Shown one piece after another: positions 14,750 to 23,314 of a stretch of DNA of 64,000 nt (within the stretch, counting starts at the first letter, position 1; every line of letters begins with the position of its first letter). Source of the stretch: JAIQFR01 sp041494445 (GTDB lineage Bacteria; Acidobacteriota; Polarisedimenticolia; Polarisedimenticolales; JAIQFR01). The DNA is taken from contig JBGQAU010000001.1 of the NCBI GenBank assembly GCA_041494445.1, forward strand, positions 1-64,000. The letters run 5' to 3'. Under the pieces are notes generated by a model. That model saw only the letters and a list, made by a program, of their open reading frames with translations. It was not told the origin of the DNA and ran no database searches. Position numbers and translations under genes: made by a program.

Positions 14750-17700
14750 TCAGACCGCCGGCGTCCCGGGGAGTCGGAGCGGCCGGGCGGCGTCGGTCAC
14801 GGCGCCGATCTTCGCCGCGTAGCTGGTCTGACGAGCGATGTCCTCGTCCGTCACGAAGTGGGCGTCGATGAGACCGTCGGACCTCGTTCCGGTGCGCAGG
14901 AAGTTCATTTCGCCCAGACACCGGCTCCACCCCTCGAGCCAGGTTTCGAGGCTTCGCCGCTGCTCCTCCGTGCCGGAGAAGTGGACCAGGAGGTCGATGT
15001 CGCTGGCGGGCCCGGCGGTCGCGTTCTTGGTCGAGCCGAACACGTAGAGCCCCTTCACGCCGAACCGGTCCGAGTCCAGTTGCGCCGCGATCCGCTCCGC
15101 CATCCGTAGCCGCCAGCGCCAGTGCGTGTCGGGCCCCGAGGCCTCCGCCTCCCGCCGCCGGTCCGCCGCGGCCTCCGAAGCGGAGGAGGCGGGGGACGCG
15201 AGCACGCCGACCGCGCGGTCCTGGTCGGCATTCATCAGGATCCTCAGCACCAGGCCCTCCGTCGCCCGCGGGACGTCGATGACCCGGATCGTCTCGGCGA
15301 GCCGCTCGGTCTCCGGAAGCAGGTCGGTGAGTATGTTCGGCGTCTCGTTCAGGAACTCCTCGTTGAACACGTTGTCCGGCTCGTCCGGGTAGAGCGGGAG
15401 GTAACGGATGCCCGCCTCGACCAGGTCCTGGAAGAAGTGGGTCCCGAACGAGAGGTCCGGAACGTAGTTCCCCTCCTTCCGGGCGATCTCCACCAGCACC
15501 GCCGTGTTGTTGATTTCGGAGTAGGTCACGCTCACGCCGAGCTTGATGTCCCCGCGGCTCCCCCACCGGCCGGGGCCCATCAGGATGAACTGCCTCTTCG
15601 GGAGCAGCTTGTTCAGCTTGCCCACCGCGCGCCCCACCTCCCGGAGCGTCGCCAGGTCCGCGACGGCGTTATACTTCGCCGGATCCACGTAGACCACGTG
15701 GGTGATGTCCGGGACGCGGCCGTTGGAGACGTAGCGGTTCGCGGTGAAGATCACGCGATCCCGCGGGAGGTCCGCGGGGATCGGCACCGATACCGCCTCG
15801 GCGGCGTAGCTCTGCGGGCGGCACTGCAGGAGATACAGCTGCGTCCCGTCGTGGGCGAACTCCACGTCCACCGGCACGCCGAGCTTGTCCTGAAGGAGCT
15901 TGAGCAGCGAGCGCATCCGCACCACGAACGGCGTCCTGGACGCGAGGCCGTCGAACGTGACGACCAGATCGTCCTTCTCGAAGTCGACCTGGAACGGGAG
16001 CGGCCGCCTTATCCCCTCCTCCTCGACGATGGAGACGAGGTCGCCGACCATCGGATAGGACGCTCCGTGCTCGCGGAGCAGCTTCGAGACCTCGATGGAC
16101 TCGAACGCGCGGGTCCTGAGGTTGATGGCGTCCACCATCTTCGGCGAGTAGCGAACCACCTCGTCCGTCGTCACGTTGACCCTGAGGCCGGGCTGCCCCG
16201 GGGCGATCAGGATCGGGTAGTCGTCCACCATGCGGTCCACGGCCCGCGTCCCGAGGCCGGGCACGAGGCGAAGCAGCCCGTCGTTCCGCTTGATCCGCGC
16301 GGACCAGCGGAACTCGTTGTTGCTGAACGCCACGCCGGAGAACGCCGGGAGGAAGTAGTCGCCGACCGTCGTCCCGACCACATCCTGGATCATGATCCCC
16401 ATCTCCTCGTGGAGGTCGAGGAGGCCGCGCTCCGCTCGGTACTCCAGCGGATCCGGGCCGAAGATCGACGCATAGACCTCGGCGATCGCGTCCTGGAGCG
16501 CCGCGAGCCGCTCCCTCTTGCTCCCCTGATTGGCCAGGAAAAGGCTCTTGTACTTGCCGGAGAAGGCGGCGCCCATCCGGTCCTCGAGGAGGCTCGAGCT
16601 GCGCACGATCAGAGGGCGCTCGTCGAAGTCGTCCAGCGCCATCGAGAGCCCCTTGACGACCTCCGGCGAGAAGTGCGAGTTCTTGAACACCTGCACGATG
16701 TGCGGGTATTCGCGGCGGACCTGGTCCAGCTCGAGGTACTTGCGGTTGTAGACGTCCTCGAGATGGTTGTACCGGATGAAGTTCAGGAGCCCGTCCGAGG
16801 TGACGTACCAGGTCTTGGGGACCTTGATGTCCGCCAGGAGGTCCGCGTACTCGGTGGACTTCCGCAGGATCTGGGACGCGAGAAAGAGGCCCGAGCTCTT
16901 CCCGCCGAGCTTACCGTGCCCATTCGGGGGGCAGATGATCCGTTGAGCCAGGTCGAAGAAGTCGTTGACGCCGACGTAACTCTTCGCGGTGTTGATGAAA
17001 TCCAGCTCGTCGGAGAAGAACCTGCGGACCAGCGAGACGCTCATCGCCATCTGGACGGGCCGGGTCATCTCCCTCGGCTCCACCCCCACGAACCGGAAGC
17101 GCTGGATCGCCTCGGCGATCTCCGTCACGGTGGATCCCGGGTTCTCGAGGGCATCGAGGAGAAAGCTCGACTTGTCGTCCTTGATCCACTTCTGGATCCG
17201 GGAAACGATCTCCGCCTCGCTCAGGTGGGCCGCCGCGATCCGGAAGGTCTCCTCGGTGAGGCGCAGGAGGTCCTGGAGCGTCTTCTTCTCCACCGGCCGG
17301 TTGTCGTCGAGGGTGACGTCCTCCTGGGTCCCGCGGTCCGGGGCGAAGCGCTGCAGGAGGCTCTGGGCCTCCTCGATCCCGTTCCAGCAGAGGTGGTTCA
17401 GCATCTTCCGCGAGAGCCGTATCAGCAGGTGCCGGTCGGTGAAGCGGAGGAATTCGATGATCACCCACCAGTCCTGCTTCCGCTCGGCGGTGGCCTGGTG
17501 GGCCACGTCCCACTCGCGCAGCGCTCCCTGGAGCCGGCGCTGGGTCAAGTAGTGAGCGATCCGCTCGGCGATGGTGTCGATGAGCTTCCGCTCCTCCTTC
17601 AGGAACGGCCCCTCGTCGGAGCGGGGCATCGCCTCGAGGTAGTACACGTCCAGCTTTCCGACCGCCCTCCCCTGCACGATGATCGGCGCGCTCTGCACCC

Positions 17701-17941
17701 AGGCGGTTTCCTGGAACTCCGGCGGCTCATAGACCGTGTCCTCGATGGCGATCCGCGCCTTGCAGATGCCCGGGTACTGCCAGCCCGCGGGGATGATCCC
17801 GAGGAGTCCGCGGAAGACCTCGTCCGGCGTGGCGTCGAGCTTGCTGACGAGCTCGTCCACCTGGTAGAGGCAGTTCAGCTCCTTCGCGCGCTCCTGGAGC
17901 GCCTCGAGGATCTTGTCGATCGGGTCGTGGGTCAGGTCCAT
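14750..17941 (-). CDS. GAF - PPDK_N - nucleotidyltransferase fusion protein
   Basis: A 1063-residue cytoplasmic protein. Residues about 1-135 look like a GAF-type sensor (LNCLYQVDELVSKL, then WVQSAPIIVQGRAVGKLDVYY). The middle holds the PEP-synthase-like ATP-grasp domain with GHGKLGGKSSGLF near 345 and LIVRSSSLLEDRMGAAFSG near 447. The family-specific block follows (MGPGRWGSRGD, then SFGTHFFQDL). The last about 110 residues form a small nucleotidyltransferase: LYVFGSTKNATAGPASDIDL near 967 has the GSx10DxD signature of MNT/kanamycin-nucleotidyltransferase folds. I know of no characterised protein with this order. Start ATG 17941 has GAGG upstream and lies 5 bp after the stop of the preceding paralogue, so they form an operon behind a glutamate dehydrogenase. 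Confidence 0.85.
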   Translation of the reverse strand: MDLTHDPIDKILEALQERAKELNCLYQVDELVSKLDATPDEVFRGLLGIIPAGWQYPGICKARIAIEDTVYEPPEFQETAWVQSAPIIVQGRAVGKLDVYYLEAMPRSDEGPFLKEERKLIDTIAERIAHYLTQRRLQGALREWDVAHQATAERKQDWWVIIEFLRFTDRHLLIRLSRKMLNHLCWNGIEEAQSLLQRFAPDRGTQEDVTLDDNRPVEKKTLQDLLRLTEETFRIAAAHLSEAEIVSRIQKWIKDDKSSFLLDALENPGSTVTEIAEAIQRFRFVGVEPREMTRPVQMAMSVSLVRRFFSDELDFINTAKSYVGVNDFFDLAQRIICPPNGHGKLGGKSSGLFLASQILRKSTEYADLLADIKVPKTWYVTSDGLLNFIRYNHLEDVYNRKYLELDQVRREYPHIVQVFKNSHFSPEVVKGLSMALDDFDERPLIVRSSSLLEDRMGAAFSGKYKSLFLANQGSKRERLAALQDAIAEVYASIFGPDPLEYRAERGLLDLHEEMGIMIQDVVGTTVGDYFLPAFSGVAFSNNEFRWSARIKRNDGLLRLVPGLGTRAVDRMVDDYPILIAPGQPGLRVNVTTDEVVRYSPKMVDAINLRTRAFESIEVSKLLREHGASYPMVGDLVSIVEEEGIRRPLPFQVDFEKDDLVVTFDGLASRTPFVVRMRSLLKLLQDKLGVPVDVEFAHDGTQLYLLQCRPQSYAAEAVSVPIPADLPRDRVIFTANRYVSNGRVPDITHVVYVDPAKYNAVADLATLREVGRAVGKLNKLLPKRQFILMGPGRWGSRGDIKLGVSVTYSEINNTAVLVEIARKEGNYVPDLSFGTHFFQDLVEAGIRYLPLYPDEPDNVFNEEFLNETPNILTDLLPETERLAETIRVIDVPRATEGLVLRILMNADQDRAVGVLASPASSASEAAADRRREAEASGPDTHWRWRLRMAERIAAQLDSDRFGVKGLYVFGSTKNATAGPASDIDLLVHFSGTEEQRRSLETWLEGWSRCLGEMNFLRTGTRSDGLIDAHFVTDEDIARQTSYAAKIGAVTDAARPLRLPGTPAV

Positions 17942-17946
17942 GGGTC

Positions 17947-19686
17947 TCAACCTCGGGTGCGGATCACGCCGCGGCCGGTCCGTCCGTCCACCCGGATAGC
18001 GAGGGGCTCGGCCAGCCGCAGGTGGCGGACGAGGCCGGTATCGGACTCTGGCGGCCGCCCCTCCAGCCACTCCCAGTCGATCCGGTCGTCGGTGTCGTGG
18101 CGGACGCAGAAGTAGCTCACCTCGAAGCTCGAGATGTTGTGGAAGAAATGCGATCCCTGGGAGAGATCGACGTTCATCTTGGGGAGCGTGGCCTCGACGA
18201 TGGCGCGGGCGCCGCAGATCTGCCCCCAGTCCACCGGGATGCCGAGCGAAGGATCGGAGCTGCCCCACCGTCCGAAACCGATCAGGAGGAACGGGCGCCG
18301 CTCCTCGAGGAGCCGGTTGTTGATCGTCGCGATCTCCATCGCCGCGACCCGCGTCAGAGAGGGATCGAAGCGGCCGGGCCTCACGTACACGACGTCGCGC
18401 ACGCCCTCCGCCGAGCCGTTCCCCATCACGTTCTCGGAGGCGAGGAGCACGCCGTCCGCGGTCAGTTCCGCCTTGGCGACCTCCACGAACTCGTGGGAGA
18501 CCACGAGGGGGCGCACCTGGAGGAATCCGAACCGGGCCAGGCCGTCCGCTTCCTCGTCGAAGGTGACCGCGAACTCGATCTCGACCTTCTCGCCCAGCGC
18601 CTCTTCGCAGTCCTTCACGAGCCGCCGGACCAGGCCGTTCAGGGGCAGCCGCTCGTGGACCAGGATCGGCGAGAAGTCCAGGACTCGCGGGCCCGGTAAG
18701 GAAAGCCCCGGCCTCACGCGGTCGGACGCGGGGTCGTACGTGGAGGCGACCCGCCAGAGCGTCCCGTCGGACTCGGCCTCGAGGAGGCTCGCGCGCGCGA
18801 GGTACTCGGTCTCGTTCATCGGGTCGTGCGCCGGGGGCTTCCCCATGTTCACCGCCCAGAACTCCGCCTGCGTCTGGTCGAGCATCTCCCCGACCGACCC
18901 GAACGGCGCGGGAGCCTTCGGGTACGCCGGGCAGTAGGTCCAGACCAGGCCGCCGTCCACTATGGACTTTCCGAGCCCCAGCGCCAGGTTGACCACGCCG
19001 TCCTCCGGCCGCGCGTGCCCGGAGCGGTAGAAGCTGTACGACCGGACCACGCCGGAGACGTCCGGGTAGAAGCGGTCCCCGTGCCGGCGCCCGACGACCT
19101 CCTGGATCAGAACGGCCATCTTCTCGTCCTCGATCCCCCTGTCGGTCATCCTCACGTAGTTCTTGGCGCTCTTCGAGAACGTGGACGCGTAGACGAACTT
19201 GACGGCCTCGACCAGCCGGCGGAAGCGCGTGTCCGCGTCGAGCTGGTTGTTGGGGATCATCTTCGTCTGGTAGATCCCCGCGAACGGCCGGTACAACGCG
19301 TCCTCGAGAAGGCTCGACGACCTGACCGCCAGCGGCTGATGCACCTTCTCGATCAGCCCCCGCAGATCCCCCAGCATTTCCGTGGGAAGCTCCGCCTTCT
19401 GGAAGGCATTCGCGATCCGGTCGTCCGGAAGGTCCGAGTGCGCCACCTCGTGGAGGCGGTTACGCTCCATGAAGGCGTCGAACATGTCCGTGGCGACCAC
19501 GGTGAGGGTCGGGATGCCGACCGCGAACGCGGGGAAGGCATCCGGTTCCAGGCGGGACAGGAGGAGCGCGTGGATCCGGAGCAGCCCCGCGCCCTTCCCC
19601 CCGACCGCGCCGGACCCGATCCGGGTGAACCGCTCCTTCCCGTCGAAGAACTTCCTGTCGAACCGCGGGATGTCGGGAACGTCCAT
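17947..19686 (-). CDS. Minimal PPDK_N (PEP/pyruvate-binding) family protein
   Basis: A 579-residue paralogue of the neighbouring fusion protein, with the ATP-grasp domain starting almost at the N-terminus: RIGSGAVGGKGAGLL at about residue 23, LAVRSSSLLEDALYRPFAG at about 120, and the shared C-terminal block with FGRWGSSDPSLGIPV and SQGSHFFHNISS. It lacks the swivelling His domain and the catalytic barrel of PEP synthase, as well as any sensor domain. It may supply the basic activity that its fused relatives regulate. Of two nearby ATG codons I chose 19686, since GGAG stands 8 nt before it. Middle gene of a three-gene operon; the upstream glutamate dehydrogenase ends 50 bp away. Confidence 0.85.
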   Translation of the reverse strand: MDVPDIPRFDRKFFDGKERFTRIGSGAVGGKGAGLLRIHALLLSRLEPDAFPAFAVGIPTLTVVATDMFDAFMERNRLHEVAHSDLPDDRIANAFQKAELPTEMLGDLRGLIEKVHQPLAVRSSSLLEDALYRPFAGIYQTKMIPNNQLDADTRFRRLVEAVKFVYASTFSKSAKNYVRMTDRGIEDEKMAVLIQEVVGRRHGDRFYPDVSGVVRSYSFYRSGHARPEDGVVNLALGLGKSIVDGGLVWTYCPAYPKAPAPFGSVGEMLDQTQAEFWAVNMGKPPAHDPMNETEYLARASLLEAESDGTLWRVASTYDPASDRVRPGLSLPGPRVLDFSPILVHERLPLNGLVRRLVKDCEEALGEKVEIEFAVTFDEEADGLARFGFLQVRPLVVSHEFVEVAKAELTADGVLLASENVMGNGSAEGVRDVVYVRPGRFDPSLTRVAAMEIATINNRLLEERRPFLLIGFGRWGSSDPSLGIPVDWGQICGARAIVEATLPKMNVDLSQGSHFFHNISSFEVSYFCVRHDTDDRIDWEWLEGRPPESDTGLVRHLRLAEPLAIRVDGRTGRGVIRTRG

Positions 19687-19736
19687 GGGCATCGCTCCGG
19701 GAAGCTGCCGAGGCCCGGATGATAACCCGGCCTGGC

Positions 19737-21023
19737 TCACACCCAGCCGCGCTCGCGGCAAGCCTCGGCGACCCGGCTCACCGAGGTGACGTAGGCCGCG
19801 TCGCGCATGTACAGCTTCTGCTTCCGGGCGAGCTCGCTCACGGCGATGTAGGCCGAGGTCATCTTGACGTCGAGCTTCCCGAGCACCTCGTCTTTCTCCC
19901 AGAAGTAGTTCATGTTGCACTGCACCTGTTCGAAGTAGCTGCAGGTGACGCCGCCCGCGTTGGCCAGGAAGTCCGGAATCATGAAGATCCCGCGATTCTT
20001 GATGGCCGCGTCGGCCTCGGGGGTGGTGGGACCGTTCGCCCCCTCGGCGATCAGCTTCACCCGCTTGTGGATCATGTTGACGTTCTCGCCCGTGACCTGG
20101 TTCTCGATGGCGTTGGGCATGAGGATGTCGACCTCCTGCTCGATCCAGGCCTCGGCGGGGAGCACTTCGTAGCCGAGGTCCCTGGCCTTGGCCTTGTCGA
20201 TCCCGCCGAACCGGTCGGTGATCTTCAGCAGCGCGTCGAGATCGACTCCGTCCTTTTTCCGGAACGAGTAGGACTTCTGGTCGGCCTGATCCCAGCAGGA
20301 CACGCAGATCACCTTCCCGCCCATCTGGTGGTAGAGCTGGATCGCGTACTGCGCCACGTTGCCGAATCCCTGGACGCTGGCGATGGTTCCCTTCGGCTGG
20401 ATCCCCAGCTCCTTGAGCGCCTCGCGGACCGTAAACACGACGCCGTAGCCGGTCGCCTCGGTCCGCCCGAGGGAACCGCCGAGACCCACGGGCTTGCCCG
20501 TGATGAACCCCGGGTACTTTCCGCCGTGGATCGTCTCGAACTCGTCGAGCATCCAGAGCATGTGCTGACCGGACGTCATGACGTCCGGGGCAGGAACGTC
20601 GCGGAACGGCCCCACGTCGCGCGCGACCTGCCGGACCCAGCCGCGGCAGATCTGCTCCTGCTCGCGCTGGCTCAGGTTGTGCGGATCGCAGATGACGCCC
20701 CCCTTGCCGCCGCCCAACGGGATGTCCACGACGGAGCACTTCCAGGTCATCCACATCGCGAGTGCGTGGACGGTGTCCACGGTCTCCTGCGGGTGGAAGC
20801 GGATGCCGCCCTTGGCCGGCCCGCGGGCGTCGTTGTGCTGAACCCGGAACCCGCGGAACACCCGGACGGCACCGTCGTCCATGCGGACCGGGATCGAGAA
20901 GTGGTACTCGCGAAGGGGGTACCGGAGCAAGTCGCGCGTGGCCTGGTCGAGGCTCAGCATGTCGGCGACCTTGTCGAACTGCGCCTTGGCCATCTCGAAC
21001 GCGTTGAAGCCCTTGTTCTTCAT
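19737..21023 (-). CDS. Glu/Leu/Phe/Val dehydrogenase family, glutamate dehydrogenase
   Basis: A 428-residue cytoplasmic dehydrogenase. The substrate half has VRVFRGFRVQHNDARGPAKG, then WKCSVVDIPLGGGKGGV with the catalytic Lys, and the PAPDV motif. The nucleotide half has ASVQGFGNVAQYA, a GxGxxA-type Rossmann loop, and late LIAEGANGPTTPEAD and NAGGVTCSYFE. It belongs to the NAD-type or dual-specificity class, not the class of the gene at the window start. Probable role: oxidative deamination during growth on amino acids. First gene of an operon with two PPDK_N proteins, which suggests a link between 2-oxoacid and glutamate pools (inference). Confidence 0.93.
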   Translation of the reverse strand: MKNKGFNAFEMAKAQFDKVADMLSLDQATRDLLRYPLREYHFSIPVRMDDGAVRVFRGFRVQHNDARGPAKGGIRFHPQETVDTVHALAMWMTWKCSVVDIPLGGGKGGVICDPHNLSQREQEQICRGWVRQVARDVGPFRDVPAPDVMTSGQHMLWMLDEFETIHGGKYPGFITGKPVGLGGSLGRTEATGYGVVFTVREALKELGIQPKGTIASVQGFGNVAQYAIQLYHQMGGKVICVSCWDQADQKSYSFRKKDGVDLDALLKITDRFGGIDKAKARDLGYEVLPAEAWIEQEVDILMPNAIENQVTGENVNMIHKRVKLIAEGANGPTTPEADAAIKNRGIFMIPDFLANAGGVTCSYFEQVQCNMNYFWEKDEVLGKLDVKMTSAYIAVSELARKQKLYMRDAAYVTSVSRVAEACRERGWV

Positions 21024-21241
21024 GGACGTCCCTTTCTCGTTTGGGAGAGCGCTCTCGGGAGCGATCGCGGCGGCTCTCGTCCTCAGGTTTCGTCAGTCTA
21101 GCAGCTTCAAAAATCCCTCTCCACCGGGCAAAGGCCTAAAGGGTGCTCAATTGGCCCCTTGACCCGATTCCCGGGATTCGCGCCCGCCGCGGCGCGCGCG
21201 CTCTCTCGCTTCCTGGGCTATCCTCTCGCCGGGAGGAACCC

Positions 21242-22297
21242 GTGAGAGTGCCCCCGTTCAACAAGTACCTTGGAATCGAGGTCACGCGGATGGAGGCCGG
21301 AGTCGCCGAGGCCCACCTCGACCTCGGTCCCCACCATCTGAACAACCGCGGGGTGGTGCACGGCGGCGTGCTGGCTGCCCTTCTCGACACGGCGATCGGC
21401 GCCGCGGTGATCTCCGCGATCCCGAAGGAGTGGTGGTGCGCCACCACCTCGCTCTCGGTGCAGTTCCTCGAGGGGGCCCAGGAGGGAAGGCTCACCGCGC
21501 GCGGACGCGTCCTCCGCAAGGGGCGCCGCGTCGCGTTCGCCGGGGGGGACGTCTACGACGCCGAACAACGGCACGTCGCCTCCGCGCAGGGATCGCTGCA
21601 CCTCTGGCCCTACCTGCCGGAGATGGACCGGCCCTCCTCGGAGCCGTTCGTGATCGCTCGCGGGAGCGGCGAGCGGATCCGGGTCGGGAAGATCCTCGCC
21701 GTCGGCCGGAATTACGCGGAACACGTCCGGGAGATGGGGTGGCACGAGGCCGCCCCGCCGATGCTGTTCCTGAAGCCCCCGAGCGCGATTGTGCACGACG
21801 GTGGCGTCGTCCGGGTCCCGCCGGACATGGGAGAGGTCCACCACGAGGTCGAGCTCGTGGTCGTGATCGGCAGGACCGGGCGCGCGATCGCGGAGGCGGA
21901 GGCGCTCGACCACGTGCTCGGCTACGCGGTCGGGCTCGACATGACCCTCCGCGACGCTCAGAGCGCCGCGAAGGCCAAGGGGGAGCCCTGGGCGATCTCG
22001 AAAGGGTTCGACACGTCCGCCCCCGTCTCCGTGGTCGCGCCACGGGACGAGGTGGGCGACGGATCGGGCCTCCGCCTCACGCTCGATGTGAACGGCGCCA
22101 GACGCCAGGAGGCGGACACTTCGGCGATGGTGCACGGCGTGCCGGGCCTCGTCGCGTTCGCCTCGCGCCTCATGACGCTCGAGCACGGCGACCTGATCTT
22201 CACCGGAACCCCCGCCGGCGTGGGTCCGGTGCGCCCCGGCGATCTTCTCGAGGCCGGCCTCGAGAAGGTGGGCACGTTGTCGGTCCGCGTCGAGTAG
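21242..22297 (+). CDS. PaaI-like hotdog thioesterase fused to a fumarylacetoacetate-hydrolase domain
   Basis: A 351-residue protein made of two enzymes. Residues about 1-125 form a hotdog domain of the PaaI type: NNRGVVHGGVLAALLDTAIG carries the helix with the acidic catalytic residue, followed by TTSLSVQFLEGA. Residues about 135-351 form a FAH domain: ILAVGRNYAEHVREM, the metal-binding HHEVELVVVIGR (Glu pair), VGLDMTLRD and DLIFTGTPAGVG. FAH enzymes cleave or decarboxylate 2-oxo/4-oxo acids; the thioesterase would release CoA. Joining them suggests consecutive steps of an aromatic or odd-acid degradation route, but I do not know such a fusion from a characterised pathway. GTG 21242 follows GGAGG at 5 nt. 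Confidence 0.88.
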   Translation: MRVPPFNKYLGIEVTRMEAGVAEAHLDLGPHHLNNRGVVHGGVLAALLDTAIGAAVISAIPKEWWCATTSLSVQFLEGAQEGRLTARGRVLRKGRRVAFAGGDVYDAEQRHVASAQGSLHLWPYLPEMDRPSSEPFVIARGSGERIRVGKILAVGRNYAEHVREMGWHEAAPPMLFLKPPSAIVHDGGVVRVPPDMGEVHHEVELVVVIGRTGRAIAEAEALDHVLGYAVGLDMTLRDAQSAAKAKGEPWAISKGFDTSAPVSVVAPRDEVGDGSGLRLTLDVNGARRQEADTSAMVHGVPGLVAFASRLMTLEHGDLIFTGTPAGVGPVRPGDLLEAGLEKVGTLSVRVE

Positions 22298-22434
22298 CGT
22301 TCCGCCAGCGTGGCATAACTGCCTGATGGCGAGGTCGCGGCGCCGGGAGACGGTGCTCCGCGCCGAGGGGAAGCTGCTGGTCCGGTCGAACGCCGTCGCC
22401 CCTGGCCTTCTCGACCGGATCCTGGGCAAGGCCC

Positions 22435-22980
22435 TCAATCGCCGTTGAGGTTTCCCCGGAGCGAGAGCAAATGGAAGGCCGCGACCACGAGCGCGTGGGT
22501 GATCGTCCCGTCGCGGATCCGTCGCGGAACGTCGTCCAGAGGTAGCGTCGAGACCTCGAACGCCTCGTCCTCGTCGGGTTGGGGCGCTCCCGCCGGGCGG
22601 GCCCCACGCGCCAGGAACGTGTGGCACCGGTTCGTCTGGACGGCGGGATTCGGATGGACCCAGCCCAGGGGGACGATCTCCCGCGCCTCGTAGCCGGTCT
22701 CCTCTCGGAGCTCACGGCGCGCCGCGGCCAGTGGCGGCTCGCTCCGGTCGCACATCCCGCCCGGGATCTCCAGGGTGAAGTCCTGTATACCGAACCGGTA
22801 CTGCCGGACCATGACGACCCGCCCTTCGTCGGTGAGCGGGATGACGTTGATCCAATCCGGCGCCTCGACGACCCAGAACTCCCTTGCAGGACCATCGGGC
22901 GGCTCGAACCGGACGCGGTCGAGGTCGAAGACCGCGCACCGCTCCACCCGCTCGGAGCCGAGCCGGCGCCAGGGTCTCAC
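22435..22980 (-). CDS. NUDIX hydrolase, ADP-ribose pyrophosphatase-like
   Basis: About 181 residues. The NUDIX box reads GGMCDRSEPPLAAARRELREETGYE with the GX5EX7REUXEE spacing slightly extended by two residues before the REL core. The N-terminal beta strands (WVVEAPDWINVIPLTDEGRV, VMVRQYRFGI) are like ADP-ribose/ADP-sugar pyrophosphatases (NudF type), which remove ADP-ribose or related nucleotides. I place the start at GTG 22980, just after the stop of the small upstream gene; the frame stays open further but then overlaps that gene. Second gene of a two-gene operon. Confidence 0.82.
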   Translation of the reverse strand: MRPWRRLGSERVERCAVFDLDRVRFEPPDGPAREFWVVEAPDWINVIPLTDEGRVVMVRQYRFGIQDFTLEIPGGMCDRSEPPLAAARRELREETGYEAREIVPLGWVHPNPAVQTNRCHTFLARGARPAGAPQPDEDEAFEVSTLPLDDVPRRIRDGTITHALVVAAFHLLSLRGNLNGD

Positions 22981-22988
22981 CGTTCGCG

Positions 22989-23189
22989 CTACTCCGCCTT
23001 TTCCTTCTTGCCGGCCTTGGCGATGCGCGTCGCCGCGGACTCCAGGCGGCGGCGCTTGCGCTGGACGCGGCGGACCTTCTTCTTGAGGGTCCTGAGATCG
23101 GACCCGATCATCGAGCCCCCCTTCTCGGCGAGCTTCTTCTTGAGGGCGGCGGCCCTGGTCTTGAGCTGGTCCACGTTCTTCGCCGGCAT
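22989..23189 (-). CDS. Small Lys/Arg-rich protein of unknown function
   Basis: A 66-residue, strongly basic protein (MPAKNVDQLKTRAAALKKKL ... VRRVQRKRRRLESAA), predicted to be almost wholly helical, possibly a coiled coil. A good ribosome binding site (GAGGAGAGG) lies upstream of ATG 23189, which supports translation. I do not recognise the family; the composition suggests nucleic-acid or ribosome binding. It sits 8 bp upstream of the NUDIX gene on the same strand. Confidence 0.6.
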   Translation of the reverse strand: MPAKNVDQLKTRAAALKKKLAEKGGSMIGSDLRTLKKKVRRVQRKRRRLESAATRIAKAGKKEKAE

Positions 23190-23302
23190 CTCTACCTCTC
23201 CTCGCCCGACGCGGGACCGCGCCCCGCCGGGTCCTTTTCGAGCGCCGCATGCTACCACACCGCACGTCCGGCGCCTCGTCCGGCGCGGCGGGTCCGCCAC
23301 GC

Positions 23303-23308
23303 TATAAT
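23303..23308 (+). promoter_or_regulatory. -10 element TATAAT of a probably leaderless transcript
   Basis: Perfect TATAAT ending 6 nt before the ATG at 23315. Transcription would start at or next to the start codon. There is no clear -35 hexamer. Confidence 0.6.
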
Positions 23309-23314
23309 CGCCGC

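Noticed and set aside
15122..18115. 997-codon frame antisense to the GAF-PPDK_N-nucleotidyltransferase gene
   Set aside because: Antisense shadow made by GC-rich third positions; composition dominated by Arg, Glu, Val, Leu and His without motifs.
22326..22448. 40-codon frame starting ATG 22326 between convergent genes
   Set aside because: No ribosome binding site, overlaps the end of the NUDIX gene and has no recognisable features; too short to support.
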